The notes below the pieces were generated by a model. The model was not told the DNA's origin. It saw only the letters and a list, made by a program, of their open reading frames with translations, and made no database searches. Made by a program: the position numbers and the translations under genes. From Anoplolepis gracilipes (Eukaryota > Arthropoda > Insecta > Hymenoptera > Formicidae), in NCBI RefSeq assembly GCF_047496725.1, contig NW_027328675.1, positions 372,001 through 436,000 on the forward strand: a stretch of DNA of 64,000 nucleotides, given 5' to 3'. Below are positions 19,500 to 31,468 of this stretch, in pieces; position 1 is the stretch's first letter, and each line of letters opens with the position of its first letter.

Positions 19500-22400
19500 G
19501 CTTGATTACTTCGATTAGGTCGGCGTCATATAATTTAGCGCGAGAATCGGGAACAGGCACCGAACAAATAGCGCGCGAAATAAATAAGCCCGCGATTAGA
19601 TCCGCGCCTAGATCCGCGAACATTGCGACAACGGTGCGAAAGACGGTTAGATTCGCGGACCCAACCCCACCCCACACAGCGAGTGGCCCGGCGCCACAGG
19701 AATTAGGTAGGATAAGCTCTAGCTTAGGTAGTGCGTCCACGGGTGTTAGGATGCTGCAGCTGAACATGCGACGTTCGGCTGTAGTAACGGGTGAGGTACG
19801 TTAGCTCGTAGTCGAGAAGCGACTTGACGTCTTAGTATTGCAGGAACCACACGTCGGGAAGCAGGGTTCGGGTTACACAGTTGTAGGATTAGGCATAGGG
19901 ACGAAGGTTGCCGCAGTGCGCTCACAACGTTCGTGGGCAGCAGTGGCGATCTGTAATCCCAATTTCGATACGGTTTTCATCTCGCAGCTTAGCACTACGC
20001 ACTGTGTCTGTGTGGAAGTGCAGGCCCCCAGCTTCTCCTTCTACGTTGTTTCGTGCTACTTCCAGTACAGCGACGAGATTGAGAAGCACCTCAGCCACCT
20101 CGAAACGGTGCTTCGTTCACTGAGGGGGGAGAGAATTATTATAGGTGTAGACGCCAATGCTCGATCGTCACTCTGGGGTCCCCAAGAGACGATAGAGGTG
20201 CCAGATTCGAGGACCTCATCAGGGCATTTGGCATGTCAGTGGTCAACGATGCTGGACAGCCGCCCACCTTTTGGACGACAAGGGGTTCGTCATTCATCGA
20301 CGTAATCCTGACGTCGCCCTCCATGAACAAGTTCATCTGTGACTGGAAGGTAAAGTGTGACTGGACCACCAGTGACCACAGGGCCGTGGACATAAGATTG
20401 AGATTGCCGAAAGAGTCAGGTGCCGATCGGGGCGCTGGGAACACGAGGTTTGACACAAGTCGGGCCGACTGGGAACGGTTCTCTGTCACCCTGACAGATC
20501 TTTCAAGATCGCAACTGGAGGCTATCGATCTGTGCTCCACAATAGAAGTAGAGAAAATGGCAGAAACGCTCACAGTGGTGCTCACAGAGACCTGTGTCGC
20601 GTCAATGCCTAGGAAGCGCAAATTTAGGAAGTCCAATCCGTGGTGGACAAAAAAATTAACTATAGTTAAGAAACAGGTATATAGGTTGCGTCGTGCCCTT
20701 CAGGGAGGGCAACAGAACCCTACTTACCTCCGGGTACTGCTGGAGTATCGTTCTTCACGAAGGCAGTACTGTAGGGGGGTGAAACGGGCGAAACTCGCAA
20801 GCTGGCGGAAGTTCGTCATATTGCACGGCAACCAGGAGCCCTGGGGCTTCGTTTACAAGCAACAAGCGAGCAAACTCCAGGTTGAGAGGGTGCTAAGCAC
20901 ACTCTGGCGTGACGAATATTCCACAAAGTCACTAGGGGAGACCGCTAGTTACCTCCTGGATGTGCACATCCCAGATGACCGGGAGATAGAAGACACGCTT
21001 GAACAGCGTGAAATTAGAAACGCGTGTAGAGTTGCCCCCGATACAGCCGACGCCTCTCTCTTCACGGAGACGGAAATGGCCCGCGCGGTAAAAACTTTTA
21101 AAAATAATAAAGCTCCGGGTTTAGACTTAGTCGAGGTCGCCGTACTCAAGGCGGCCTGTAAAGTAATCCCCGGTCAGTTAGTAAGGCTCTTCAACGGGTG
21201 TCTCCAGTGGGGCGTCTTTCCTTCTGTCTGGAAGGAGAGTTCACTCCGAATTCTCCTGAAAGGCGAAGACAAGGATGAGAGAGACCCGAAATCCTACAGA
21301 CCCATTTGTCTCCTCTCCGTAGTAGGATAACTTTTCGAAAAGCTTATAAAAGCTCGTCTGCTAGACACGTCACTGGCACCGGGGAAGGTCTCCGGTCGAC
21401 AATTCGGGTTTATGCCCGGAAGGTCGACGGAGGAAGTTGTCGTGGAGTTGCGACGGATGGTCTCTGCCTTCGAAAGGAGGTACGCCATTGCGCTTCTCTT
21501 TGACATTTCCGGGGCTTTTGACAATGTCTGGTGGCCCCTTGTGTTAGAGAGTCTTAAAAAACGGGATTGTCCGCGTAATATCTTCGAAGTACTCCGGAGT
21601 TACTTCAGCGATCGAAGTGTAAAAATTTCTCTTAGCTCCGCGGAAGTGTCCAAGCGGGCCGAGGGGGGGTGCCCTCAGGGTTCCGTTTTGGGCCCGGCCT
21701 GCTGGAACCTCATGTTTGATGGCCTATTGAGAGTACTGCAAGACGTGATTCCAGATAGATACGCCGCGTACGCGGACGATCTCGTGGTCGTCATAAACGG
21801 AAACTCGCGAAGGGAACTCGAGACAGAAGGCCAACGTGTAGTTAATATAATAACAGAATGGTGTAGGTCCGCGAAACTTCAGATTTCCGAGCGTAAAACT
21901 GAAGCCATCATTCTGAAATCCGACGCGATCGCGAGAAACCCGATAGGTAGACGGGGAGGAGCACGACCGGATAGGAAGCGAAAAACAAGCAAGAAAACCG
22001 TCGACTTCGAGAACAGACCGCCAATTATTAAAATCGGTGAAACGAAAATAGGGTTTAAGCAAACGGTTAGGTATCTTGGCGTCTATTTGGATAGAAATTT
22101 AAAGGTCAGAACGCACTGCGAATATTTAAACAGCAAAGTCGGGCAGCTGTTCGAGAAATTAGGTAGAGTAGCAAAAGCCCAGTGGGGCTTGCGTTTTAGG
22201 ACACTCTCCACAATCTACCGGGGCGTGTTCGCACCGACAGTGGCTTATGCCGCTGCGGAGTGGGCCGACCTGTGTACGGAGAGAGATATTAGAATTCTGA
22301 AAGCCTTGCAGCGTCAAGTCTTAATTTCAATGACTGGCGCATACCGCACGGCCTCGTGGGAATCACTTTGCGTTGTCGGAGGAGCGACTCCTGTAGATAT

Positions 22401-22748
22401 AGTTCTTCGCGAAGGTGCCGCGAGTTATAATGTTAGGTCGGGAAAAGACGCCAAGATCGGTAATATTGAGATCCCCGCCGGAACCGAAAGAAAAACCGCG
22501 ATCGTAGGAATTAAAAACGAGGCGATAAATATGTGGCAGACCCGATGGAACTCTTCAAGTAAGGGTCGTACCACGTTCGCCTTCTTTAGGGACGTGCGAG
22601 ATAGACTAGCCGCGCGTTCGTTAGAAATAAATCATTGGAGCACACAGGTCCTCACTGGACACGGGGATTTTAGGGAAAGACTCGCGTCGCTAGGTCTCGT
22701 GGAAAGTGAAGTGTGCATTTGCGGAGGTGGAGTTGACTCAGTTCAGCA
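19500..22748 (+). pseudogene. LINE copy 1 ORF2: APE endonuclease and reverse transcriptase
   Basis: The endonuclease starts at about 19750 (MLQLNMRRSA, QEPHVGK about 19845) and has GVDANARSSLWG (about 20145) and SDHRAVDIRL (about 20375), the catalytic Asn/Asp/His motifs of APE-type nucleases. RT motifs follow: NKAPGLDLVEVAVLK (about 21105), FDISGAFDNVWW (motif A, 21502), PQGSVLGPACWN (21674) and YADDLVV (motif C, 21769). The C-terminal zinc motif begins CICGGGVDSVQH and is cut there. Lesions are TAG 19802-19804, a 4-bp deletion near 20190 relative to copy 2, and TAA 21328-21330. ORF2 nicks DNA and copies the element RNA at the nick. Not functional. Confidence 0.9.
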
Positions 22749-23521
22749 TGTTGTGCCTCCGTGAGGGGGCACAGGGTTTTTCGGGATTCGTGCAGGGAAG
22801 GCCGGGGATACGGCGGGCAGTGGCCTCTATTTATTTTAATAAAGTTCTTGTTTTTATATGTGTTTGCTTCTTCCTTTTATTATAATAAATAACAGTAGAT
22901 AGACTCAATGGGTTGGTATTTTGTCACTGCTCCCAGCGAACGTTATGTCACTCGCGTTTGATATCGGTTGAAGCGAGAGAGTGGTATCTCTCGTACGCTC
23001 TGTCGCACGGGTAGCCTGATACGCGTCGACTTATCTCAGGCGCGCGTATATCTCTTAGTTATTCGTGTATGACTCTGTTGAATCTGGTTAACAGCTGCCC
23101 GTGACGATTATTACTCGTTAGGTTCTAATCAACGACTGCCCGTGACGATTATTTCTCTTTTGGATCTGATCAACGACTGCCCGTCGCTTCATCGCGGCGG
23201 GTGCTGAGCTTCCCTCCGAACTGCATGGTTTTTCGGAGGGGGTCCCTTAGCAACATGACCAAATATGGTTATGTTGCTGAATTCGCATTTTAGTGCAGGC
23301 GAGGAAGTTCAAAGTCGAATTTCCTCGCTTGTACTTTTAGCAATTCGGTGACACCTTTCCGGTTTTGTGTTCGCGCTCGGTCTCGGGCGCGTGTGGCTCG
23401 CTGCGTCAGCGGCTCGCGCGATTATCGCTTCGCTCGCGATGCATTCCTGCATCAATATAATTATATGTGTATATATATGTATATATTCATTAAGTCTGTA
23501 GCCTTTTCTAGGGCTATAACA
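22749..23521 (-). repeat. Errantivirus 3' LTR (773 bp)
   Basis: Begins TGTTGTGCCTCC and ends CTATAACA on the plus strand. Relative to the other LTR it has a 24-bp longer segment near 22982-23015 (TGGTATCTCTCGTACGC). It contains AATAAAG at 22838 on the plus strand, and duplicated TGCCCGTGACGATTAT units near 23097 and 23140. Confidence 0.93.
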
Positions 23522-23535
23522 CCCCTCTCCCGTTG
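23522..23535 (-). promoter_or_regulatory. Polypurine tract
   Basis: Minus-strand AACGGGAGAGGGG lies directly against the 3' LTR, the expected plus-strand primer site for reverse transcription. Confidence 0.85.
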
Positions 23536-23722
23536 GAAAAGAAAACGGAGGTACAACGTTTTCTGTTTTAGGGAATTTATTTCTTTTTCTTAAGTTTTAA
23601 GTTTCCCGATATATATATATATATATATACTATATGTTTTCTTTTATATTATTTTCTTATTTTTGTTTACAATTTTGTTTGTTTTCACGTTTACAATATT
23701 TAAATATAATTGTTTTTCTTAT

Positions 23723-25505
23723 CTATAATCGCGTGCTTAGGCTACGTTTTAATATTGGTTTCGGGAGTTGATCGATCGGTTCGGATCGCTCTTCGTCGTA
23801 TATCCTAATTAATGGTCGCTTCCTTCTTTTATTTTTGTTTCGTATGACTATGTAAAGTACAATTAATATTATTATTATTGTTATCGTGATTGTTCCGCTT
23901 GTCGCCATTGGATATACGAATTGTTTTTTCGCGAAGAAATTTTGTTCGTTACTTTTTAAATTGTTGTCTATTTCTTCTAGTTGTAATTTTAATTTTGTCA
24001 GTTCCATTCGGTGTTGACCTATGTCTTGTATCGTGTCATTATCGTGTGTTATCGTGTTGCTTTCTCGTACCAGTGTCAAGTTATATTCAGGCAGGTACGT
24101 TTCTATATCCGTTTCATAGATTGTCTGCTTCGTCTGTATAGTCATGTCTGGAGTTATTAATTTGCATTTTCCCTTCAGCGTAATTTTCCCAGTGTTTATA
24201 TCACTTTTTTGTATTCTTGTCGTTTGTCGTATTGTATTGTTAATTGTTGTTCTGTAGCAGTCGAGTAGAGCCATGTTTGTGGCTGTTGTAATGCGATCCA
24301 TGTGGTACGCATTGATATAATGTATTTCGTCTTACAGTTACGTTGACGCTGCTGTGTATAAATTTGTATTTCGCATGGTGCATTTAAATTTACTCTATAT
24401 GTCGGTGTCGCATGCTCACATGTGTATTGTGAGTTAATGTTAATACAATCTTTTAAATCTTTTTCTGTTACTATAACGTATGTTAGTTTTTCTTTGTCTA
24501 CCGCAATTATTTTATTGTTAATTTCTGTTACTGCGAATATATTGTTATAACTGAATACAGGTAACGCAATTACATTCATTATGGTATAGCTCGGTTGCGC
24601 AATTAATGGGAAGATTAGAATGGTATAAATAATTGCTTTATCGCTGAATGCGCTTATTTTCGCGTATTTTTCTATAGTAAGCCAATCTTCGGTGTGTACT
24701 TGAAAAGGGAAGTACAGTCCTTGTGGCAACTGCTGTGTTGCTTCCTTTAAATGTGTTATTATGCTATCTATCGGTGTTAATCTCGGATGTATTGCTCCGT
24801 TTTTTGTATATGTTAGATATTCTATAATGTTATCCGCGTCGCGTATTAATTCTGCTATTACTGCGGTAATTATGGTAAAGTGTTCGTTTATCTCGCTGCG
24901 TTCTATATATTCATTTACTCGTTTCTGTAAGAGGTATTCGTTACGTTGTATTGTATTTTCGATTTTATCAATATGCCCGATAGTCGTATTTATTATTTTA
25001 ATTTGATTTTGTACGGCATGCTGTATTGTTTTTTGACTGTTTTCTAATATGTTAAGTTGTTTGTTAATTCGTTTCTCGTCGTTAACGTCCATTGTGCCAA
25101 ATAAAGACTTTGATAAGGAACCTATTCCGTCTATGAGTCCTCGTCGTTTATTTGTCTGTTTTTTGTATATTGTTTTAATTTGTATTATGACATTTTTTAA
25201 ATATTTTGCTTCTCTTTCTGTTAGAATGTCTAGGTTCACACATGTATCTCGAAGATAATGAGTGTGAAATTTCATAGTTTCGCATAATCTTTCGGTCTGT
25301 TTTAAATATTCGTTTATTTGCTCGTATCTTTCGTATAAGTTTGATAAGTCTAATTTTATTACTAGTTTCCAGTTTTCTTTTGCGTAGTGGATTTGTCCGA
25401 TTTCTTCGAAGAATAACCCTGGATTATGTTTAAATTCTTGTATCTGGTATGAGAGATTCGTCGTCTTTCGTGTGACCTTTGCTGATCCAGCAGGCGAATG
25501 TCCTG
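23723..25505 (-). pseudogene. Errantivirus env, baculovirus F-like envelope glycoprotein, frameshifted
   Basis: The frame open from a TATTACAG splice-acceptor-like site at about 25502-25509 to 24196 has a furin-type basic stretch followed by GLIDGIGSLSKSLFG. This is the fusion-peptide region of insect errantivirus/baculovirus F-type env, about 115 residues in. A long helical region follows. The frame shifts in the overlap 24196-24301, and the C-terminal part (to 23723) has a transmembrane run (TITITIIIILIVLYIVI) and a basic tail ending in RSLSTRL. Env lets errantiviruses move between cells. The one-frame break makes this copy defective. Another acceptor-like site and a second SPAGLA-like repeat lie at about 25560-25620. 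Confidence 0.85.
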
Positions 25506-25537
25506 TAATATCATATTATATTTCATTTTATTATATT

Positions 25538-25738
25538 TTATCTCTTGGGTGTCGCTCGCCTTCTCTGACTTCGCGGGGTTCGCGCTAATCCAGCGGGTGA
25601 TACGCCGGTAATATTATAATGTTGGTTTAGTCTCTCAACGACTTTTGGTTGAGGTAGATCTTTAAGATGTTGCGATTTTTGCTCCAATGGAGCCTGCCGA
25701 TTTGTAGCCAGTGCGATGGATATCGGGATGGTATTCAT
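25538..25738 (-). CDS. Env leader/N-terminal piece
   Basis: A 66-codon frame with ATG 25738 contains NITGVSPAGLARTP, which resembles the NSPAGSAK start of the env frame just downstream (25,505). It stops at 25538 before joining it. It may be the signal/N-terminal region of env separated by a lesion, or a duplicated leader. Low certainty. Confidence 0.35.
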   Translation of the reverse strand: MNTIPISIALATNRQAPLEQKSQHLKDLPQPKVVERLNQHYNITGVSPAGLARTPRSQRRRATPKR

Positions 25739-25744
25739 CCCGAT

Positions 25745-26060
25745 ATCTGCCGCGATTGTTTTAGGAGTCGCCTACCGGTTGTGGGTCTACCGCCTCCGGT
25801 GGACCCCGTAGTGCGGGCGCGGAGCGCCGTTCTCCGAAGTTCCCGGGTCGCGGGGGGTACTTTGTCCCTCCCCGTTCTCGGTGCCTGGTGTGAGGTTTGT
25901 GCGGGCAGTGGTGCCCGCCCTGGACTTAATGCATCCCGTCCGCGTGGAGCTGAGGAAGGTCCACGACCAGTTCGACTTCTTCGAGCTGAGATGTCGCCGG
26001 GGGGAGGAGGAGGAGGACTAGGACACGGATCCTTGAAGAAGGTGAGTACTAGTTTTCTAT
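25745..26060 (-). other. Region between pol and env
   Basis: GC-rich sequence between integrase and env. No frame is convincingly coding on the minus strand, and a plus-strand 134-codon frame here is a shadow. Confidence 0.4.
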
Positions 26061-27692
26061 ATATGGCTTAAGCTTGTTTACGTGTAAGCGGGTGCTTTTC
26101 CTTCCTTTCTTTACCGTGTAGTTGATATTCGAATGCTTTTCGATTATTATGTACGGTCCGATCCATAGAGATTCGAGTTTTTTCGATCTTCCGCGTCGTA
26201 GCGTTTCATCGTAAATGAGTACTTTATCGCCGATTTTGAACTTTGTTTCTTTTGCGGTTCGATCGTAGTGTTCCTTCGATTACAGTTTTTTCTCTGTGAT
26301 ATTATCTTTTGCAACTTGATTCGTGGCGCGTAGTCTTTCTTTTAGCTCTTGCGCGTAATCGTCATAGTTGTATGTCGGTTGTGGTGGTTTCGTTAATGCT
26401 GTCGGTATTTCGGTTTGGTGTCCGTATACTAGCTCGAAGGGCGTGTATCCTGTAGCTGTATGTGGCGTAGTGTTGTAGGTGAACATCGCGAACGGAATCC
26501 ATTCGTCCCAGTCAGTCTGATCATTATTAATATAATGTCGTAGATATTCTGTTAATGTTCTGTGCGATCGTTCTAACGCGCCGTTACTTTCAGGATGATA
26601 CGCGGTCGTCTGAATTTTATTTATTTTTAATAATTTACACGTATTTTTAAATATTTCGCTTAAAAAATTTGTGCCTTGATCGGTTAAAATTTTTTCCGGT
26701 ATTCCGTATTCTAAAATTATTTTTGTGGTAAATTCTTTACTAACAGTGTTCGCTTCTTGATTTGGTATCGGTATTGCTTTACTAAATTTTGTCAAACTAT
26801 CTTGAAAAGTTAGTAAGTATTTATTTCCGGTATTAGTTATCGTTAATGGACCGACTATATCTAATGCACATTTTTCGAACGGTTTACTCGGTGTATCGGT
26901 GATAACGAGGGGTGCTTTAAATCGTCGCGATAGTTTATTTTTTTGGCAAGTGTTACATTTTTTAATGTATCGTTCGACGTCTTTCGTTAACCCGGTCCAA
27001 TTGTGCGTGAGGCGAATTCTGTTTATCGTCCTCTCGATACCTTGGTGTCCTCCTGTGGGTGCATCATGATATTCATATAATATTTGTTTCTTTTCATCTG
27101 CGCTATAGGCACGTGTCGCATCGTTGCTATCTTTCTCGTCCTCTTTTTTATCTCTTTCTTCGCTGCTGATATCGTCCATCTCTTCGTCTTCGGCGGTGAG
27201 AATCTTTTCTCTCTCTTGCTCGTCGTCGTCTCGCGTTACGTTGCGGCTTAGCGCATCGGCGTTCGCGTTCGCACGTCCGGCCTTATGTATTATCTCATAA
27301 TCGTACTCTTCTAATTTTATTCGCCATCGAATTAATCGTGATCCTGGATCGTTCACGTTAAATAACCATATTAGAGGTTTGTGATCTGTAATGACCTTAA
27401 ATTGTGTTCCGTACACGTAGGGTCTGAAATGCTTTACAGCCCATACAATAGCTAATAGTTCCTTTTCGGTAGTGCTATAGTTCTGTTCCGCGCGGTTCAG
27501 TACTCGGCTGGCGTAAGCTATCGGTCGGTCGCTGCCTATCTTTCCTTGCGATAAGACCGCTCCGATCGCGTAGTCGGATGCGTCTGTAGTTATATTAAAT
27601 TGTTCAGCGAAATCTGGATATTTTAATACGGGTGCCGTTATTAATTTATTTTTAAGTACTTCGAAAGCATTTTGTTGCTCTGCGGTCCACAC
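26060..27692 (-). pseudogene. Errantivirus pol, RNase H and integrase part
   Basis: The open frame 27692-26280 encodes Ty3/gypsy RNase H (TTDASDYAIGAVL, TEKELLAIVWAVKHFRPY, ITDHKPL), then the integrase zinc finger (H...H with CNTCQKNK). The catalytic core follows: ALDIVGPL, LTDQGTNFLS, and the Glu in YHPESNGALERSHRTL. A TAA at 26278-26280 truncates it, and the same frame continues downstream to about 26060 with DKVLIYD and a GPY-like WIGPYIIIEK C-terminal motif. Integrase inserts the cDNA; RNase H degrades the RNA template. A frameshift near 27680 separates it from RT. Confidence 0.93.
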
Positions 27693-28647
27693 AAATTTTT
27701 CGGTTTTCTTTGTCAGTTAATGGTTTAGCTATTTTCGAGAAATCTTCTATGAATCTTCGATAGTAACCGGCTAGACCTATAAATGATTGGATATCTTTCA
27801 CCTTTTTTGGCGTCGGGAAATCTCTTACCGCTGTTAGTTTAGACGGGTCAGGAGATATTCCATGTTCTGATATTATATGGCCCAGGTACATTACTTCTTT
27901 GCGTAGGAATTCGCATTTATCCAGCTGTAATTTTAAATTATTAGTTCGAAGTCGTTGCAGCACTTCCTTGAGTCGCTTGTTATGATCTTCGAGGCTTGCT
28001 CCGTAAATGACGATGTCGTCTAGATAGACCAGGCATTTGAGTCCTTGTATTCCTGTCAATACAGAGTTCATTAATCTCTGAAATGTCGCCGGTGCGTTTT
28101 TCAATCCAAAGGGCATTCGGTTGAACTCGTAATGTCCATACGGAGTTGAAAAGGCAGTTTTAGGCTTGTCCTCTTCGGCCATTGGTATTTGATGATATCC
28201 AGATGCTAGATCTAATGTTGTGAAGTATTTTGCGTTTCCCAGCTGGTCCAGTATATCCGTAATATTAGGCAGAGAGAAGGAATCGCCGATCGTCAAGTCA
28301 TTGAGCTTTCGAAAGTCTATAACTATTCGAAGTTTCGGTTTACCTGATACGTCGGTCTTTTTTGGTACTACTAATAGCGGAGCATTCCATTGACTCGCGC
28401 TGGTACGAATTATTCTGTCTTCCAACATTTGTTGCACTTGTTTATTTACTTCCGTCTTATGTTTCTCCGGAAGGCGATACGGTCTTACATTTACCGTTGA
28501 GGCGTCTACGCGCGTATTTATCTCGTGCGCTACCGTCGCAGTGCACGACAGTGGTTCTCCATTCAGGTGAAATATGTCGCTACATTCATCACATATCCTT
28601 GAGAGTGCCTGTCGTTCTTCAGAGTTGAGATGCTGTGTTCGCAACAA
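27652..28647 (-). pseudogene. Errantivirus pol, reverse transcriptase part
   Basis: A 331-codon open frame with all gypsy RT blocks: VDASTVNVRPYRLP, RIVIDFRKLN, FTTLDLASGYHQIPM (motif A), FNRMPFGLKNAPATFQRLM and CLVYLDDIVIYG (YLDD, motif C), then LGHIISEHGI and FIGLAGYYRRFI. It polymerises DNA on the genomic RNA. It is offset in frame from both the upstream protease and the downstream RNase H, so at least two indels are present; no programmed slip site was identified. Confidence 0.95.
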
Positions 28648-28765
28648 TTGTCAGATGCGCTCGTTACGTGGGGTATTTTTATCGTCCGTCCCCACGGTTA
28701 TTGTATAGATACCGTGCGGGTTATCTTTATCGATGTCGTCTATAGTTACAACAGGTGTACGTATC

Positions 28766-29348
28766 TCAATAGTCTCGTCTGTTGTGTTGATAACGCTGAT
28801 TGGGCAGAGAAAGTTTTTCGGTTCTACCAGACATCTTCCTATATATATTCCAGGGGCTGTTTTCTTTCGCGCGTACTATTCCCGTTTCGTTTCGATTAGT
28901 CGCGGCTTGCACGATGGTTTCACTGCGTGGTTTCAAGATAATTTTATTATATGGTTGCATCTTGAGTACATCCGTACCGATTTTTAACTCTTTATTTTTG
29001 TAATCGCAGGATACCTTTTGCTTCCTTAGGAAATCGATTCCTAGTATCCCGTCGTATTCCATGAGGAAGTCGTCTTTTACTACGTAAATTGCATGTTTAA
29101 TGTCTTGTCCGGTTAGATTAATTGTTGCATGCATCTTCCCTATTGTATACTTTGTGTCCGGTTATTCCTATTAACGCTAATTTTTTATTGTATATCAATG
29201 TTTCGCCTTTTAAATGCTTTACTTTTATTAATGATATGGTCGCACCGGAATCGTATAGCATGTTTATGCGCCCTGTCTTCGTTTCGCGTATGGGCATCGT
29301 TACGACGTCGAGTCCTTGTTTATCTCGCGTCTGTCGTACGTGTGTCAC
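28766..29348 (-). pseudogene. Errantivirus aspartic protease
   Basis: Two overlapping frames (29348-29118 and 29134-28766) hold the retroviral-type protease. The active site is LYDSGATISLIK in the first frame, and the flap-distal ILGIDFL in the second. A frame change lies near 29125. The protease processes gag-pol. Confidence 0.85.
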
Positions 29349-29498
29349 CTGATATTCCAGCGCGCGCTTTGCCTTGCTATCGCTTCTTTCTTCGTCGTTA
29401 CTACGCTCGGAGTCGGAACTCTTTCCTCGCGTCTTATAACGCGTTCCTTTTGAATTACTTTGAATATCGCTCGATTTATTCGCGTTATTCGGGTTTTT

Positions 29499-31049
29499 TC
29501 AATCCTGTGGTTTTCTTTGCGGTCGGCCGTTTAAAGACCAACACTCGTCGCGATTATGTCCGCGCTTTTTACAATACTTGCAAAATTTTTCTACCACATT
29601 GACGCGTGGTCTTTCGGGTTTCGGCAGAGCGTATCTGCTCATTCGACAATCTCGTCCATAATGTCCTATCTTGCCGCATTTAAAACATATTGCATTAGTA
29701 TCTCGAGGCGGTCGCGAGTAATTCGAGTCGAGTTTATTTTTATTTTGATAACTGTTTGTTCTCGCTCCCATCGGCTTGATAAGTTTTTCTTCCGAGCTTG
29801 CGCCGTTTATCGCCTCTTGCAATGTCGAGAAGCGTTGTGACCGTACGAGTACTTTCAAGTCGTCGCGTAGTCCGATTTGATAATTAATTAACGCTTGGTC
29901 TCTGATAGTTTGCTAAATCGTGTGTTTTTGTTTTAGAGTATGCTCTTTTCCTTCGGTCATAGAGTCATATAATTTCATAGCTACTAGATCGACTCGTTGT
30001 TCAAACGCGTAGGCAGTTTCGCTTGTTTTTTGCTTTAATGAATTAAATTCGACTTGCAAGTGTGTCGTGCTTTGTTTCGTTTGATAACAAGCTTCGAGTT
30101 GCGTCCGAAATTCATCGAAAGTGCGTATATCGCGCGTTTCAAAATCTTGTCGCGCTCTTCCGCGTAACTTTGTATATAATATCGCCTGCATAAGAGATTC
30201 TTCGTCTGCCGGATTTGTATTTTGTATTGCGTATGTGTATGAATTCAAGAAATCTTGCAACTTGTGTCGCGATATTCCGTCAAATTCCGGAATCATTTGT
30301 CTCGCTTCCTTTAACGTCAGGAAATTGGGTGCCATACTACGTCGGTTTCTAACGTCGCGATCGGTCCGTCCGTAATATATGCTCTCGGAAAGTTCTTCTC
30401 GACGGCTTGTATTTTGATCGCGTTGCTGTAGTTGAGCTACTTGCTCTGTTAAGAATTGTATTGCGTAGCGCATTTCTCTTAACATTGCGGACGTAGAATC
30501 GTTTGTCGATTCTTCTCGCGGTTGTATCAGTTGATTAATTGTTCGTCGCAATCGTGCGATCTCGTCGTCTACCGCGTCATTAGACACGTTTGCGGACGTA
30601 GACGCGCGGGGATTTTGAGCTTCTGCCATCTCGCGCGTTCGTGCGTAGATTTCTTCGGGATCAAAAATCTCGCTCTCGTAAGATGTCAATGAAAATTCTC
30701 GCCGGAGTGATACCTGGCTTGGAGTTCGACTAAGATACGGTCTCGTTCGTCTGGTTGAGTCGTGTAAATCGTCAGTGGGGTCAGTCGGATTATTTTCAAC
30801 AAGACTCGCGTCGAAACTCGTAAATGGAAATTCGCGTTCTGTTATAACATTGCTCGGTAGCTCTGTGTCGCTATCACTCGAGTATCGAGTTTCGAGGTTC
30901 CGTCGGACACTATCGCGTATGTCTCGGAGCGCTTCTACGGCTACACTCGCGGGACTTAATTCGCAATATTTTATAGCTCGATTTGCTCGTTCGCTAAGCA
31001 ACCACGACTTATTTGCTATCGGTGTCGGTACGTTTCTTCCTTCCGACAT
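29499..31049 (-). pseudogene. Errantivirus gag with two zinc knuckles
   Basis: ATG 31049 (MSEGRNVPTPIANK) opens 378 codons to a TAG at 29913-29915. The same frame resumes to 29499. Capsid-like helices (EARQMIPEFDGISRHKLQDF, LNSYTYAIQ) precede two knuckles, CFKCGKIGHYGRDC and CKYCKKRGHNRDEC. Gag packages the RNA. The single in-frame TAG before the knuckles could be a lesion. I see no evidence for regulated readthrough. Confidence 0.9.
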
Positions 31050-31447
31050 TCACGCAAATTTAATTAAAATTAATTTGGTTCGGACTTACAGTAGTAGTAT
31101 CGCTCGCATATTCGCTCGCTGTCTCGGTTCTCGCTGACGTTGCGTCGTTCGCTCGGCGGCTGATAAGGCTGGCGGTCGCGTTCCGGCGGCGATGCGTCGT
31201 CGATGGAGTTGTTGTAGGTCGGGCGGCTTGGCGGCTCGCGTTCTTGCTCCAATTCTGCGATGCTCTGTTTATTTCGTGGTCCGTAGTCGTCTGCTCTGCA
31301 TGTAGTTTTTTCTTGGCTTCTTGATGTCCGTCAGTGTTTGCTAACTTTCTGACGTGCCTGCCTGTTTACGCACTTTGTATTTTATTGCAGGTCTTGCACG
31401 ACGGTCGAGGTGCCAACTCTTTGACATCCACCGGGGGTGTTCCCTGG

Positions 31448-31465
31448 ATCCCACCGCTGCCACCA
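31448..31465 (-). promoter_or_regulatory. Primer binding site, tRNA-Leu type
   Basis: Minus-strand TGGTGGCAGCGGTGGGAT begins three bases after the 5' LTR. The complementary plus-strand ATCCCACCGCTGCCACCA reads as the 3' acceptor end (with CCA) of a tRNA. I recognise it as the tRNA-Leu(AAG) type by recall. Confidence 0.75.
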
Positions 31466-31468
31466 GAT

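Larger units (their letters stand above)
18542..22748 (+). mobile_element. R1-clade-like LINE copy 1, 5' part (continues at 32,218)
   Basis: The 5' end is defined by the 14-bp target duplication and an HDV-like ribozyme fold. A long 5' UTR follows with a C-run/T-run at 18710-18735, then a single long ORF2 encoding endonuclease and RT. No ORF1 zinc-knuckle gag was recognised. The element is split at 22748/22749 by an errantivirus. The missing C-terminal end and 3' UTR resume at 32,218-32,917. It ends without a poly(A) tail, in GGCTCACACATTA, directly followed by the target duplication. Confidence 0.85.

Noticed and set aside
20139..20636. 165-codon minus-strand frame, also 194 codons at 33524-34108
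   Set aside because: Antisense of the LINE endonuclease, repeated in both LINE copies at equivalent positions.
29122..29602. Plus-strand frames of 76-157 codons rich in Cys/Phe/Leu
   Set aside because: Antisense to errantivirus protease/gag; AT-rich antisense gives hydrophobic pseudo-proteins.
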